Shown piece after piece: positions 13,699-21,792 of a DNA stretch of 31,771 bases; the first letter of the stretch is position 1, and each line of letters begins with the position of its first letter. The stretch is from contig JAWOIB010000169.1 in NCBI GenBank assembly GCA_046484845.1, forward strand, positions 1 through 31,771, written 5' to 3'. Origin of the DNA: DSBX01 sp046484845. GTDB taxonomy: Bacteria > Hydrothermota > Tepidihabitantia > Tepidihabitantales > Tepidihabitantaceae. A program made the translations under genes and the position numbers. The notes under the pieces are model-generated. The model saw only the letters and a list, made by a program, of their open reading frames with translations, was not told the origin of the DNA and ran no database searches.

Positions 13699-14205
13699 TT
13701 ACCCGACGTCGATATCGATTTCCGGCCCGAGGTTGATGTTGAACAGTTGTCTGAGCAGCATGTTCCAGAGCCGGAAGCGGAAAACCTCTCTTGCCACCGG
13801 GGCGTTATGCATCATCTGCGACACGTCGCCCAGGTCGCCCTGCTGTTGGATGAGCACGCGCAAGGTCATGTTGGCGATAACCCAGCCGCAGGCGACCCCA
13901 AACGCAAACGAAAGCACGCCATCAAACGAATCAGAGGACCACTCGGCCGCCGAGAAGAGCACCCGGCTGACAATCAGGGAGCCGATCGCCAGGAGCACGA
14001 AGATCCCCAACGTGAAAATCCACTTCTGGGCACCCAGCAGGTTTGCCACCGGGCCGGCGAGCCAGGTGCTGCCCACCGCGGCAGTGATCAGTCCCAACGC
14101 GTCAAATAGAGCCTGGCCGAAGCCACCCGAGTTCCTTGCACGAATTGTCTCCAGCACCGCGACCACGAGTATGATTCCGAGCGACATCCAGTCAAACCAC
14201 TGCAT
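13699..14205 (-). CDS. cvpA: CvpA-family membrane protein
   Basis: This 168-residue inner-membrane protein has about four hydrophobic helices: residues 7-22, 34-54, 63-82 and 99-117. The N-terminal MSLGIILVVAVLETIRARNSGGFGQALF follows the CvpA pattern (membrane helix, then a Gly-rich turn). CvpA is needed for colicin V production in Escherichia coli and is more widely linked to envelope homeostasis; its molecular activity is unknown. The start has a purine-rich GGGAGAGGA just upstream. A probable promoter leaves an unusually long leader of about 158 nt. Confidence 0.85.
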   Translation of the reverse strand: MQWFDWMSLGIILVVAVLETIRARNSGGFGQALFDALGLITAAVGSTWLAGPVANLLGAQKWIFTLGIFVLLAIGSLIVSRVLFSAAEWSSDSFDGVLSFAFGVACGWVIANMTLRVLIQQQGDLGDVSQMMHNAPVAREVFRFRLWNMLLRQLFNINLGPEIDIDVG

Positions 14206-14427
14206 TTCCTCTCCCTTCTTTTGCTGAATCCAGGCCCCGTCGGTTCAGCTCTCTGAGCCCGGAGGGCCGGAACTTGGCAGGCGCAGGCGGGCGACAGTGT
14301 CCGTGAACGTCGAACGGATGACGTCCAGTACGCCGGTGCGTTGGCGCCTGCGTTACGCAACCGCTGCTAAAGCTAAGCACAGGCCTGGGCTGTTGTCAAT
14401 CCGTTTGCGGTCGGTTTCCGAACGGCA
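14206..14427 (-). promoter_or_regulatory. cvpA promoter and long 5' leader
   Basis: On the minus strand, TTGACA (14394-14399) and TAGCTT (14370-14375) are 18 bp apart. The predicted start near 14363 leaves about 158 nt before the cvpA ATG. No start codon lies at the leaderless position and no coding frame is convincing. Local GC-rich pairings (around 14240-14260) could form structure. I recognise no known riboswitch or small-RNA consensus. Confidence 0.45.
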
Positions 14428-15048
14428 TCAACTCATCCGTTCGCGGCAGCCCGCACGTTCTGAAGCACGGCGGCCGTCTGCCTGTCGTTCCGGAGCGATC
14501 AGGCACAGCAGTCGGGCAAGGGGGAGGCCGACGACGTTCAGGTAGCTGCCGCTGATGCGGGTCACAAAAGCGCTGGCACGGCCCTGGATGCCGTAGGCGC
14601 CAGCCTTGTCAAACGGCTCACCAGAAGTCAGGTAGTGCTCGATGTCGGCAGGAGAGAGCTGCTTGAAGGTGACGGCGGTTTCTTCCGCTGCGGTTCGGGT
14701 GCGGCGGCTTGAGGTCTCGTAAACAGCCAGACCGGTGATTACCCGGTGCGTTCGGCCCGAAAGGCTATCGAGCATTCGGCAGGCGGTGACTCTGTCGTAT
14801 GGTTTGCCGAGTATCCTCCGACCGAGGACAACCACGGTATCAGCGCCGACCACCAAGCCGCTGGCTGTAGGTGAGCAGGCGGAAAGAGCTTTGTGTTGCG
14901 CGTGGCTGACTGCGAGCCGGGCCGGGTCGTTCGAACTCGCAGGTGCCGGCGGGTCAGGTGCCGGGCGGAGCAGGGTGAACTCAAGTCCGGCCTCGCGCAG
15001 AATCCGCCGGCGCCGGGGGGAACTGGACGCGAGGTAGAGTCGGCTCAC
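14428..15048 (-). CDS. maf: Maf/YhdE-family nucleoside triphosphate pyrophosphatase
   Basis: This 206-residue house-cleaning enzyme hydrolyses dTTP/UTP or modified NTPs to monophosphates and is linked to septum control. Motifs are LASSSPRRRRIL at the N-terminus, GADTVVVLGRRILGKP (catalytic Asp and Lys) and DKAGAYGIQG, all in family order. GTG 15048 is chosen: it overlaps the lptD stop (GTGA) and places LASSSPR at residues 5-11, as usual. The longer open frame upstream lies inside lptD. The C-terminal ~20 residues are Arg/Ala-rich and not conserved-looking. Confidence 0.93.
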   Translation of the reverse strand: MSRLYLASSSPRRRRILREAGLEFTLLRPAPDPPAPASSNDPARLAVSHAQHKALSACSPTASGLVVGADTVVVLGRRILGKPYDRVTACRMLDSLSGRTHRVITGLAVYETSSRRTRTAAEETAVTFKQLSPADIEHYLTSGEPFDKAGAYGIQGRASAFVTRISGSYLNVVGLPLARLLCLIAPERQADGRRASERAGCRERMS

Positions 15049-17309
15049 TCGGGCAGAATACCCCGGAAGGTGCTCTTGCCGAGCTTGATGTCTTGGAGCT
15101 GACGTATCCTGAACTCGAAATCGTACTTCCACTGGCTGCCGAGTTTCTCAATGTTGACCAGTGCTTCCCAGCAGTGGAGGTCCTTCCAGACCGTTATCGA
15201 GTAGTCGGTAAGTTCCCGGCGGGTGAAGTTGTAGCCGATGCTCGACAGGTCGAAGCGCCATCCCGGGACGTAGAGGGTCAGTGCGCCGGTGAGCATGTTG
15301 TTGTCGCCGAGCAGGTAGTGGTTAACCCCAAGCCGGACTCTCCAATCGCGCTGAGGGTCATGTCTGGTGGTGTCGACCCACGGTACAGCGAGTGGTTGCC
15401 GGCCGAAGCCGTACTCCCATCCGAGCATGGTGGCAATGCGATAATCGCGCCCGAGCCGGAGCGAATCCCAGTCGAAGCTCGCCGCCGCGTCAAGGCTGAG
15501 CTCGAAAGGCAGCCGGGAGTAAGGCACCCCAGTGCGGAGACCGGCTCTGACCGGGTCGGGCCGTCGGCTGATGATGTCGTAACCGGTGCTGAGTTGAGCG
15601 CTTCCGAGGTCGAACTTCTGCGGGGTGGAGTCCGAAGTCCGGGCCTGGAAACCGTTTGTCAACCCGAGACTGATGCGGGCCGCGCGCGGTTCGCCCAGCC
15701 GGGGCGTGCCAATGTACTCGCGGTCAGTCACCTCCGGTTCGTAGCTCATGCCGGCGGACGTACGGGCGGTGTGAAGCAGGCCGTCGAGCCCGAACCCGTT
15801 GAGAGCGAACACGCGGTAGAGGGTAAGGTCGGCCATGATGTCCCCGCGGTACCTAGTATCCGGGGGGAGGCTGCCGCTCAGGTCGTTGCGCTGGTCCGCG
15901 GAGACAGTCTGCCGGGTGTTGATCGCGCCCGGCAACCGCTGAGACAGGCTCACGTTGATGCCATTGCTGAGAAAGTGCGAGCTCGCGCTCTCGGCCTGCC
16001 AGTCCGACGCCGCAGCCTCGCTCGGGGAAGACTGCCTGACCCGCCAGTCCGAGTCGAGTCCGAGGTTGTACCCGGCGCGAAGGTCTCCGGCAGGGCCGAG
16101 GTCATAGTCGGGCGTGCCGATTCCGGCCGATGCCCGGCCTGAGATGTTCTCAAGTCGGGCGGTATCCGCCCCGGTCGAATCGGCGAACTGCTCGTGACGG
16201 CGGCTGAACCTGACGCGGGGGGACAAGTCGAGGCTGAAGGGCAGGCGTTGCGTGCCGAAGCTGACCGCCAGTCCGGGCAGCAGGGTTGAGCGGTAGTTGC
16301 TGAGGAAAAGGTCGCGGCGTTCAGCCGTCGCGGTCACCCGGCCGACGCGGCCGAAGCGGCGGTTCAGTTCGGCCCAGGAGTACGCTTCCTGTTTGAGCCG
16401 GTCAATTCTGTCCTCGCCATACTCCGGGATGTACCGGGCGTCGGAGATGATGTCGGCCGCTGCCGACAGGTCTGAGCCGAAGAAGAACCGGGAGTCGTGC
16501 CGGGCGTTGACCGAGTAGCGGGTTGTTCGGGTATCCCATTCGTTGATGTAGGAAGCGTTGACGTTGCCCCGGGCGAACGGGTTCACAACGTAGATGCCCT
16601 GGAAGCGAGGCTGGATTCCCTTCTTGGTCATGACGTCGCAGTAGAAAGTGGCGTCGGCGTACTCGCTGAAAGCCCAGTAGTAGCCGAGGTCACTCGCGTA
16701 CCAACCCTGGAGACTCGACTGGCCGACCTTGAACGGCAGCAACCCGGAAGTGCGCCGGCTGGCCACCGGCACCAGCCAGAAGGGGGCGGCGAGCAGCGGG
16801 ATGTCGAACGCCCGGAACACCACCGGTTCGACAATGACCAGGTCGTCCACGAGCAGTTTGGCGCGGGGTCCGTGAAAGGCGTAGTGCGGCGGGTCCTTCT
16901 CGCAGGTTGTGTAAAGGCTGCGACGGGCGTTGATGACGTTCTCCTCCACCAGCCAGATTTCGTCGGCGCGGAAGAACCCGCTCTCGATTTCGGTCCGGGC
17001 GGTGCGGATCATTCCCTTACGTTCGTCGAGGTCGTATTGGAGCATTGTGCCGTCGACGTTCAGGTCCCCGGAGGTGAAGAGCACGTCGCCGCTTGCAGTC
17101 AAGCGCTGTTCCTCGATGCCGAAGTGGATCGAGTCACCGTACACGGTCATCTCGCGATACCTGACCCAGGCCGAGTCGAGGAGAACCACCTCTTCGCTGC
17201 GGGGCAGGAACCTGACCAGCAGCCCACCATAGAAGACGGTATCGGCGGCGGTGCTATCGGGTGATGTCGCAGGTTGGACGATCAACAGGAGCGCGAGCAG
17301 GGCTGGCAT
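15045..17309 (-). CDS. lptD: LPS-assembly protein LptD (OstA-like outer-membrane barrel)
   Basis: This 754-residue outer-membrane protein inserts lipopolysaccharide into the outer leaflet. Residues 1-13 form a short signal peptide. Residues about 30-130 are the LptA/OstA-like beta-jellyroll, with repeated YGDSIHF, LTASGDVLFTSG and YDLDERKG strands. The rest is a barrel with alternating aromatic beta strands, including FDIPLLAAPFWLVPVASRRTSGLLPF, a well-kept LptD segment. It resembles FCB-type LptD more than the gammaproteobacterial form. The start is supported by a promoter ending 6 nt upstream. maf follows with a 4-nt overlap. Confidence 0.9.
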   Translation of the reverse strand: MPALLALLLIVQPATSPDSTAADTVFYGGLLVRFLPRSEEVVLLDSAWVRYREMTVYGDSIHFGIEEQRLTASGDVLFTSGDLNVDGTMLQYDLDERKGMIRTARTEIESGFFRADEIWLVEENVINARRSLYTTCEKDPPHYAFHGPRAKLLVDDLVIVEPVVFRAFDIPLLAAPFWLVPVASRRTSGLLPFKVGQSSLQGWYASDLGYYWAFSEYADATFYCDVMTKKGIQPRFQGIYVVNPFARGNVNASYINEWDTRTTRYSVNARHDSRFFFGSDLSAAADIISDARYIPEYGEDRIDRLKQEAYSWAELNRRFGRVGRVTATAERRDLFLSNYRSTLLPGLAVSFGTQRLPFSLDLSPRVRFSRRHEQFADSTGADTARLENISGRASAGIGTPDYDLGPAGDLRAGYNLGLDSDWRVRQSSPSEAAASDWQAESASSHFLSNGINVSLSQRLPGAINTRQTVSADQRNDLSGSLPPDTRYRGDIMADLTLYRVFALNGFGLDGLLHTARTSAGMSYEPEVTDREYIGTPRLGEPRAARISLGLTNGFQARTSDSTPQKFDLGSAQLSTGYDIISRRPDPVRAGLRTGVPYSRLPFELSLDAAASFDWDSLRLGRDYRIATMLGWEYGFGRQPLAVPWVDTTRHDPQRDWRVRLGVNHYLLGDNNMLTGALTLYVPGWRFDLSSIGYNFTRRELTDYSITVWKDLHCWEALVNIEKLGSQWKYDFEFRIRQLQDIKLGKSTFRGILPE

Positions 17310-17315
17310 GCGGGA

Positions 17316-17343
17316 ATGTTAGGTGGCGTCACCGGCAAGTCAA
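17316..17343 (-). promoter_or_regulatory. Promoter of lptD-maf
   Basis: On the minus strand, TTGACT (17338-17343) and TAACAT (17316-17321) are 16 bp apart. The -10 box ends 6 nt before the lptD ATG, predicting a leaderless transcript. The -35 box lies inside the last codons of the small Cys-rich ORF. Confidence 0.8.
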
Positions 17344-17538
17344 ACCCGGTTCCTGGAGCGGGCAGCTGCCGCATATCGGCTTGGTTCGGCAGTTCCGGAG
17401 GGTGAGAACAACCAGCAAGGCGTGACATTCGTTGCAGATCCGGGCGTCCCGGGGCAACGAGTGTTGGAACAGCGTCTGGAGTTCGTCGTAGCGCTCCCGT
17501 CCGCTGATGAGTCGGTGCCGGGCGTTAGTCACCGCCAC
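17329..17538 (-). CDS. Small Cys-rich protein, possible zinc ribbon
   Basis: This 69-codon ORF starts at GTG 17538, or GTG 17532, overlapping the end of the PBP gene. It encodes a helix-like N-terminal half and a C-terminal half with CNECH and CGSCP pairs plus two more cysteines, a layout that could bind zinc. It fills an otherwise empty gap and ends 19 nt before lptD. No family is recognised. An overlapping plus-strand ORF has no motif support. It may be real but could be chance in GC-rich DNA. Confidence 0.45.
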   Translation of the reverse strand: MAVTNARHRLISGRERYDELQTLFQHSLPRDARICNECHALLVVLTLRNCRTKPICGSCPLQEPGLTCR

Positions 17539-19609
17539 CGGGAGGGGGGACCGGGATGAACGAGTCCGGCGTCGGGGTCGGTGGGGGCAAGGGTTTGCCG
17601 TGGAGTTGGCAGGTACCGGATGGCTGGGTGGTGCGGGCGAACATCTCGTAGCGGACCCGCGGGCAGTGGGCGGTGGCGAGCAGACCGGTTTCCTCGCAGA
17701 CCGGGGCGGTGACGATGTCGGGCGGAGTGGCGAATCGCTCCGGCTTCAGGGTGTCCGCTTGGATGCCCTTCATCAGCTCCGCCCAGATCGGCGCGGCGAC
17801 TCCGCCACCGGTAGCCCCCCGGTAAATGGTGCGCTTCTGGTCGTAACCAACCCAGATGCCGCAGCAGAGCGCCGGGGTGTAGCCGACAAACCAGGCGTCG
17901 GTGTAGTCGTCGGTTGTGCCGGTCTTGCCTGCAGCGGGCCCGGCATAGCCGCGACTGCGAATCGCCGTGGCCGTGCCTTCATTGACGACTGACTCCATCA
18001 TACTGGTCATCAGGTAGGCGGTCTCGCGCGCCAGCACGGGCTGCGCCTCCGCACGGCGTTCCTCGACGACCAGCCCGTGATGGTCCCGGATGCTTGTGAG
18101 GAACCGGGGCTTCACCCGGCGTCCTTCATTGGCAAAAGTGTTGATGGCCGCGGTCAGCTCGATGACCGGGACTTCGGCCGATCCCAGCGCGAGCGAGTAG
18201 ACCGGGGGCAGGCGCTGGCCGATGCCGCAGAGATTTGCGTACCGGGCCACAAGCTGGGGGCCGAGTTTCTCAGCCAATCGGACCGCGACGAGGTTGCGCG
18301 ACAAGGCCAGTGCCCGGCGCAGGCTGACCGGCCCGAGCATCTTCAGGTCGTAGTTGCGCGGCCGGTACGTCGGTTGTCCCGGGATGCGGATCTCGACGGT
18401 CGAGTCCACGACCACGTCCGCGACGGTGAAGCCGTTGTCGAGGGCGGCAGCCCAGACGAAAGGCTTGAACGCGGAACCGGTCTGGCGGGCGGCCTGGGTT
18501 GCGCGGTTCCATTCGCTGTGACGGTATTCGCGGCCGCCGACCAGCGCCAGCACCTCGCCGGTCTGGACCTCGAGCAGCACCAGTGCGCCCTGGAGATAGT
18601 CCGGGCGGACAGCCAGGGTGTCCATCTGGATGATTGAATCATACCAGTTCTTCGGCCGGCGCAGGCGAAGGTCGGCCTCGATGCGGGCGAGGCGTTCCTC
18701 GAGCACCCGGTTCGCGACCCGCTGGAAATCCAGGTCGAGGGTCGTATGGACGACAGCTCCCGAACGGTACACGAAATCCGGTCCATAGCGGTCGATCAGG
18801 TAGCGGCGGACCTCCTCGACGAAATAGGGCGCTTCATTGCGGCCGTCGCGCATCGGGCGGACCTGGAGCGTCTCCGCGCGGGCCTGCTCGAACTGCTCGG
18901 GGGTGATGACGCCGCTGTCGCGCAGCTTCCCGAGGAAGAAGTCCCGGCGCCCGATGAGCCGTTCGGGGTGGTTGTGGGGCGAGTACCATCCCGGGTTGGC
19001 AACCATCGCGGCAATGGTCGCGCACTCGGCGGTATTGAGACTGGTGACCGCTTTGCCGAAGTAGCGCTCCGCCGCTGACTCGACGCCGTAGACCGGCCCG
19101 CCGAGCCAGACCTGGTTAAGGTACAGCTCCAGGATCTCGTCCTTCGAGAACTGGCGCTCGATTTCGACCGCGAGCAGCGCCTCGCGCAACTTGCGGGTTA
19201 CGGTTCGTTCATGGGTCAGGAATATCGACCGGGCGAGCTGCTGGGTGATGGTCGAAGTCCCCTTGAGCCGGCCGGGATGGCGGATCATCCACCAGGCCAG
19301 TCCGGGGATGCGCACCAGGTCGATTCCCCAGTGGGCGTAGAACCGGCGGTCCTCCACGAGCAGGATGCCCTGCTTGAGGCAGTCGGGGATGTCGTCGAGC
19401 CGGACCGGCCGGCGCTTCTCGATAAAGAACTCATGAACGAGCCGGCCGTGACGGTCCAGCACGCGCGTCGAGGCCGGGGCCCGGTAGCCGGCAACTTCAC
19501 CGGTGCTGGGCAGACCGGCGCGCAGGTTGAGCAGGCCGGTGATGCCGAGGGCGCCGGTTATCGCGAGCGCGATTCCCAGCCCGAGCAGAAACCCGCCGCG
19601 GCGAGTCAC
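17525..19609 (-). CDS. mrcA: Class A penicillin-binding protein (PBP1A type)
   Basis: This 694-residue bifunctional peptidoglycan synthase is anchored in the inner membrane by one helix (about 8-28). The glycosyltransferase-51 domain has catalytic Glu86 in EDRRFY, then GTSTITQQLAR (118-128) and a LREALLAVEIE stretch. The transpeptidase domain has Ser379-x-x-Lys382 (SAFK), SRN at 437-439 and KTG at 562-564. The tail is Pro-rich (PPPTPTP). The GTG start overlaps the upstream Fe-S gene (GTGA). Length is somewhat short of Escherichia coli PBP1A because the extra OB-type inserts are missing, which is closer to PBP1C/2D-like forms. Activity is expected to be complete. Confidence 0.94.
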   Translation of the reverse strand: MTRRGGFLLGLGIALAITGALGITGLLNLRAGLPSTGEVAGYRAPASTRVLDRHGRLVHEFFIEKRRPVRLDDIPDCLKQGILLVEDRRFYAHWGIDLVRIPGLAWWMIRHPGRLKGTSTITQQLARSIFLTHERTVTRKLREALLAVEIERQFSKDEILELYLNQVWLGGPVYGVESAAERYFGKAVTSLNTAECATIAAMVANPGWYSPHNHPERLIGRRDFFLGKLRDSGVITPEQFEQARAETLQVRPMRDGRNEAPYFVEEVRRYLIDRYGPDFVYRSGAVVHTTLDLDFQRVANRVLEERLARIEADLRLRRPKNWYDSIIQMDTLAVRPDYLQGALVLLEVQTGEVLALVGGREYRHSEWNRATQAARQTGSAFKPFVWAAALDNGFTVADVVVDSTVEIRIPGQPTYRPRNYDLKMLGPVSLRRALALSRNLVAVRLAEKLGPQLVARYANLCGIGQRLPPVYSLALGSAEVPVIELTAAINTFANEGRRVKPRFLTSIRDHHGLVVEERRAEAQPVLARETAYLMTSMMESVVNEGTATAIRSRGYAGPAAGKTGTTDDYTDAWFVGYTPALCCGIWVGYDQKRTIYRGATGGGVAAPIWAELMKGIQADTLKPERFATPPDIVTAPVCEETGLLATAHCPRVRYEMFARTTQPSGTCQLHGKPLPPPTPTPDSFIPVPPPGGGD

Positions 19610-20790
19610 GGAGTACCGGCGGACCGGAGGGAGGCGGCCGCAGGGTCAGCCGGCGGCGGCATGTTCGGCAGGCATTCCCGGACCAGCTCGGCGATGTCGC
19701 AGATGCTGACCTTGTCGTCCGAGTTGGTGGTCTTCACCGCATCCTCGAGCGTCAGGGTGCAGAAGGGACAAGCGGTGGCGATGACCCCGGCGCCCATCTC
19801 GACCGCGTCGCGCACCCGGACTTCGGCCAGCCGGCCGGTGCCTTCACTTTCGAGCCACATCCTGCCGCCGCCGCCCTCACAGCAGAGGCTGGTTTCCCGG
19901 CAGCGGTCGAACTCGATGAACCGGTCGCCGGTGACAGCCTGCAGGACCGCGCGCGGTTCGTCGAAGACCTTGTTCTGTCGGCCGAGGAAACACGGGTCGT
20001 GGTAGGTGACGAGCGAGTCATGCCGGGCGGCGAAGGCCGCGGCGTCGAGTTCGAGCTTGCCCTCGGCGAGCAGGCGGGCGAGGAACTGGGTGTAATGGAT
20101 GACCTCGTGCTGGAAATCCGGGTAGTCGTTGCGGAAGGCATTGTAGCAATGGGGGGAAATGGTGATAACGGTCCTGACCGGCAGATCACGCAGGGTAGCG
20201 GCGTTTGAGTTCGCCAGTTCGTCGAAAAGCCCCTCCTCACCGAGGCGGCGCTGCTCGGAAGCACAACAGCTTTCGTCCTCACCGATGACCCCGAAGTCGA
20301 TGCCGGCGGCGGTGAGTATCTCGGCGAGGGCCCGGGCGGTGCGCTGGCAACGCTCGTCGTAGGCGTTGGTGCAGCAGACGAAGAGCAGGTACTCGGCCGG
20401 GTTCCCGTCCGAGACGCGCTTCAGGTTAAGGTCGGACGCCCATGCCAGCCGGTTCTCGCGGGCGCGCGACCAGGGGTTGCCCTGCACGTAGGTACTCTCC
20501 AGCGCGGCCTGGACCGTGCTGGCCATCCGGCCGCTCTCGATGAGCTGCGAGCGCAGTTCCACCACCAGGCTCGCCGGGTTTACCTGCTTCGGGCAGCGCT
20601 CGTTGCAGGTCGTGCAGGTGGTGCATTCCCAGACGCCGAGCTCGCCGAGCTCAGCCGGCTTGAACGCGCGGTCGAGCCGGGTGTAGACCAGCATCCGGAC
20701 GTTGAGCCGCGACTTGATCGACACCGGGCAGCCGCCCGAGCAACGGCCGCACTGAATGCACTGGTTCAGGTTAAGGGTAGCCAAGGACAT
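19606..20790 (-). CDS. Fe-S protein with CCG domains (HdrD/GlpC-like)
   Basis: This 394-residue protein has two 4Fe-4S motifs at the N-terminus (Cys11/14/17/21 in CIQCGRC..CP and Cys56/59/62/66 in CTTCTTC..CP). Two CCG-type cysteine domains follow, with DESCCASEQ, HDPCFLGRQ and CCEGGGGRMW. The architecture is that of heterodisulfide-reductase subunit D, GlpC and related electron-transfer subunits that pass electrons between flavoproteins and quinones or disulfides. The partner is not encoded nearby, so its reaction is unknown; a link to acyl-CoA or lactate oxidation is only a guess. It heads an operon with the PBP gene, an odd pairing with no evident functional logic. Confidence 0.88.
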   Translation of the reverse strand: MSLATLNLNQCIQCGRCSGGCPVSIKSRLNVRMLVYTRLDRAFKPAELGELGVWECTTCTTCNERCPKQVNPASLVVELRSQLIESGRMASTVQAALESTYVQGNPWSRARENRLAWASDLNLKRVSDGNPAEYLLFVCCTNAYDERCQRTARALAEILTAAGIDFGVIGEDESCCASEQRRLGEEGLFDELANSNAATLRDLPVRTVITISPHCYNAFRNDYPDFQHEVIHYTQFLARLLAEGKLELDAAAFAARHDSLVTYHDPCFLGRQNKVFDEPRAVLQAVTGDRFIEFDRCRETSLCCEGGGGRMWLESEGTGRLAEVRVRDAVEMGAGVIATACPFCTLTLEDAVKTTNSDDKVSICDIAELVRECLPNMPPPADPAAASLRSAGTP

Positions 20791-20798
20791 TGGCGGTG

Positions 20799-20827
20799 AT
20801 TCTAGGTCGGGGCGGCGGCGGCGTCAA
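20799..20827 (-). promoter_or_regulatory. Promoter of the Fe-S protein-PBP operon
   Basis: On the minus strand, TTGACG (20822-20827) and TAGAAT (20799-20804) are 17 bp apart. The -10 box ends 8 nt before the ATG, so the leader is zero to a few nucleotides. It diverges from the zapB-like promoter with 24 bp between the two -35 boxes. Confidence 0.8.
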
Positions 20828-20851
20828 GCGGCGGTGCGCGGCAGCCGGTCG

Positions 20852-20879
20852 TTGACGCGGCGGAGGCGCGTGCTATCAT
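20852..20879 (+). promoter_or_regulatory. Promoter of the zapB-like/zapA operon
   Basis: TTGACG (20852-20857) and TATCAT (20874-20879) are 16 bp apart. The -10 box ends 5 nt before GTG 20885, so the transcript is predicted to be leaderless. Confidence 0.8.
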
Positions 20880-20884
20880 AACTC

Positions 20885-21256
20885 GTGCAACAGCCTGCTG
20901 CAGCCTCACCGGTTGAACAGCTCGACCGGCTCGAACGCATGATCGACGAGGCGGTGGCGCTGATCGGCCGGCTGAAGGCCGCGAACCAGGACCTCGCGCG
21001 TCAGCTCGCGGAAAGCGAGCGCTGCCGGAAGACGGCAGCTCGACGGCTGGATGTCCTGGTCGACCGGGTCGAGCAGATGTCCGACCGCTGCGCGACACCG
21101 GCAGTGACCGCGCCGGGCACCGAGGTCGCGGCTCGCTCCCGAAGGGCGGGCGGCCTGGCCAGGGGCAGGCGCAAGTCGAAGAGCACGGGTTCCCGGGTGG
21201 ACAGCCCCGGTACCCGCAACGTTACGCCGGGAGCCGATGGAAACCTGCAAAGTTAG
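20885..21256 (+). CDS. Coiled-coil protein, ZapB-like
   Basis: This 123-residue protein has heptad-like hydrophobic spacing over residues about 10-66 (LDRLERMIDEAVALIGRLK and onward), then a basic, low-complexity tail. No catalytic motif is seen. A short coiled coil directly before zapA, with a 20-nt overlap, suggests a ZapB-like cell-division factor that bundles with ZapA at the Z ring. Sequence similarity cannot be tested here. The GTG start is supported by the promoter 5 nt upstream. Confidence 0.75.
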   Translation: MQQPAAASPVEQLDRLERMIDEAVALIGRLKAANQDLARQLAESERCRKTAARRLDVLVDRVEQMSDRCATPAVTAPGTEVAARSRRAGGLARGRRKSKSTGSRVDSPGTRNVTPGADGNLQS

Positions 21257-21557
21257 AATTCTGGGTAGTGACTATAGCGTCAGAACCGACAGCGATGCCG
21301 GGCACGTGGAGCGTGTCGCCCGCCGGGTTGATGAGTACATGCGCCGAATCGAGGAGCAGTACCGGCCCGGTTCGACGACCCGCACCGCGGTGCTGGCCTG
21401 CATGAACATCGTCGACGAGCAGTTCCGCCGGGAGCAGCCCGATGACGACTGGCTGACGACTCGCGTCGGTACGCTCATTGAAAAGCTGGCCTCGGGCATC
21501 GGGCGCCCGGTTCACGAGCGGGAAGCTCGGGAGCCGGGGTCCGCACCCGGGGCGTAG
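21237..21557 (+). CDS. zapA: Cell division protein ZapA
   Basis: This 106-residue FtsZ-associated protein cross-links protofilaments at the division site. CKVRILGSDYSVRTDSD is the N-terminal ZapA globular pattern, followed by VERVARRVDEYMRRIEE and a long helix with VLACMNIVDEQFRRE that makes the coiled-coil tetramer. Length is typical. It overlaps the preceding coiled-coil gene by 20 nt and is followed by a terminator-like hairpin and 6S RNA, a gene order seen in many bacteria. Confidence 0.9.
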   Translation: METCKVRILGSDYSVRTDSDAGHVERVARRVDEYMRRIEEQYRPGSTTRTAVLACMNIVDEQFRREQPDDDWLTTRVGTLIEKLASGIGRPVHEREAREPGSAPGA

Positions 21558-21565
21558 AGAAATCG

Positions 21566-21592
21566 GGAAACCGGCCGACCGGTTTCCTGTTT
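21566..21592 (+). terminator. Rho-independent-like terminator after zapA
   Basis: A perfect 9-bp stem GGAAACCGG/CCGGTTTCC with a 4-nt loop (21566-21587) is followed by TGTTT (21588-21592). It lies 9 nt after the zapA stop and just before the 5' end of the 6S RNA. Confidence 0.75.
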
Positions 21593-21596
21593 ACCA

Positions 21597-21773
21597 GGCT
21601 CCCTGCGGTGTCCGTGATCGGTGATTGAGTCTTGAGCTAACACCCGTGAAGCGGGTGCTGCCATAGGCCGGTGAACTGCCGTTCCCTTCGGGGACAGCAC
21701 GCAGTCGGTCTGAAGCACCCACTTTTGTCCATGGGTTCAAAGACTCGTCATGACACGGCACATGCGGGGACCT
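21597..21773 (+). ncRNA. ssrS: 6S RNA
   Basis: This region of about 177 nt lacks a coding frame and can fold like 6S RNA, the promoter mimic that binds sigma70 RNA polymerase. The 5' strand (21597-21616) pairs along most of its length with the 3' strand (21754-21772) to make the closing stem. The 3' half carries CACCCAC near 21716 and GGGTTCAAAG (21733-21742), matching the conserved 3' bubble side. The interior has hairpins such as CACCCG/CGGGTG. Its place just downstream of zapA is the common one for ssrS. Exact ends are estimates. I see no separate promoter, so it may be read from upstream and processed. Confidence 0.85.
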
Positions 21774-21792
21774 TCTTTATCGGAGGTGTGTA

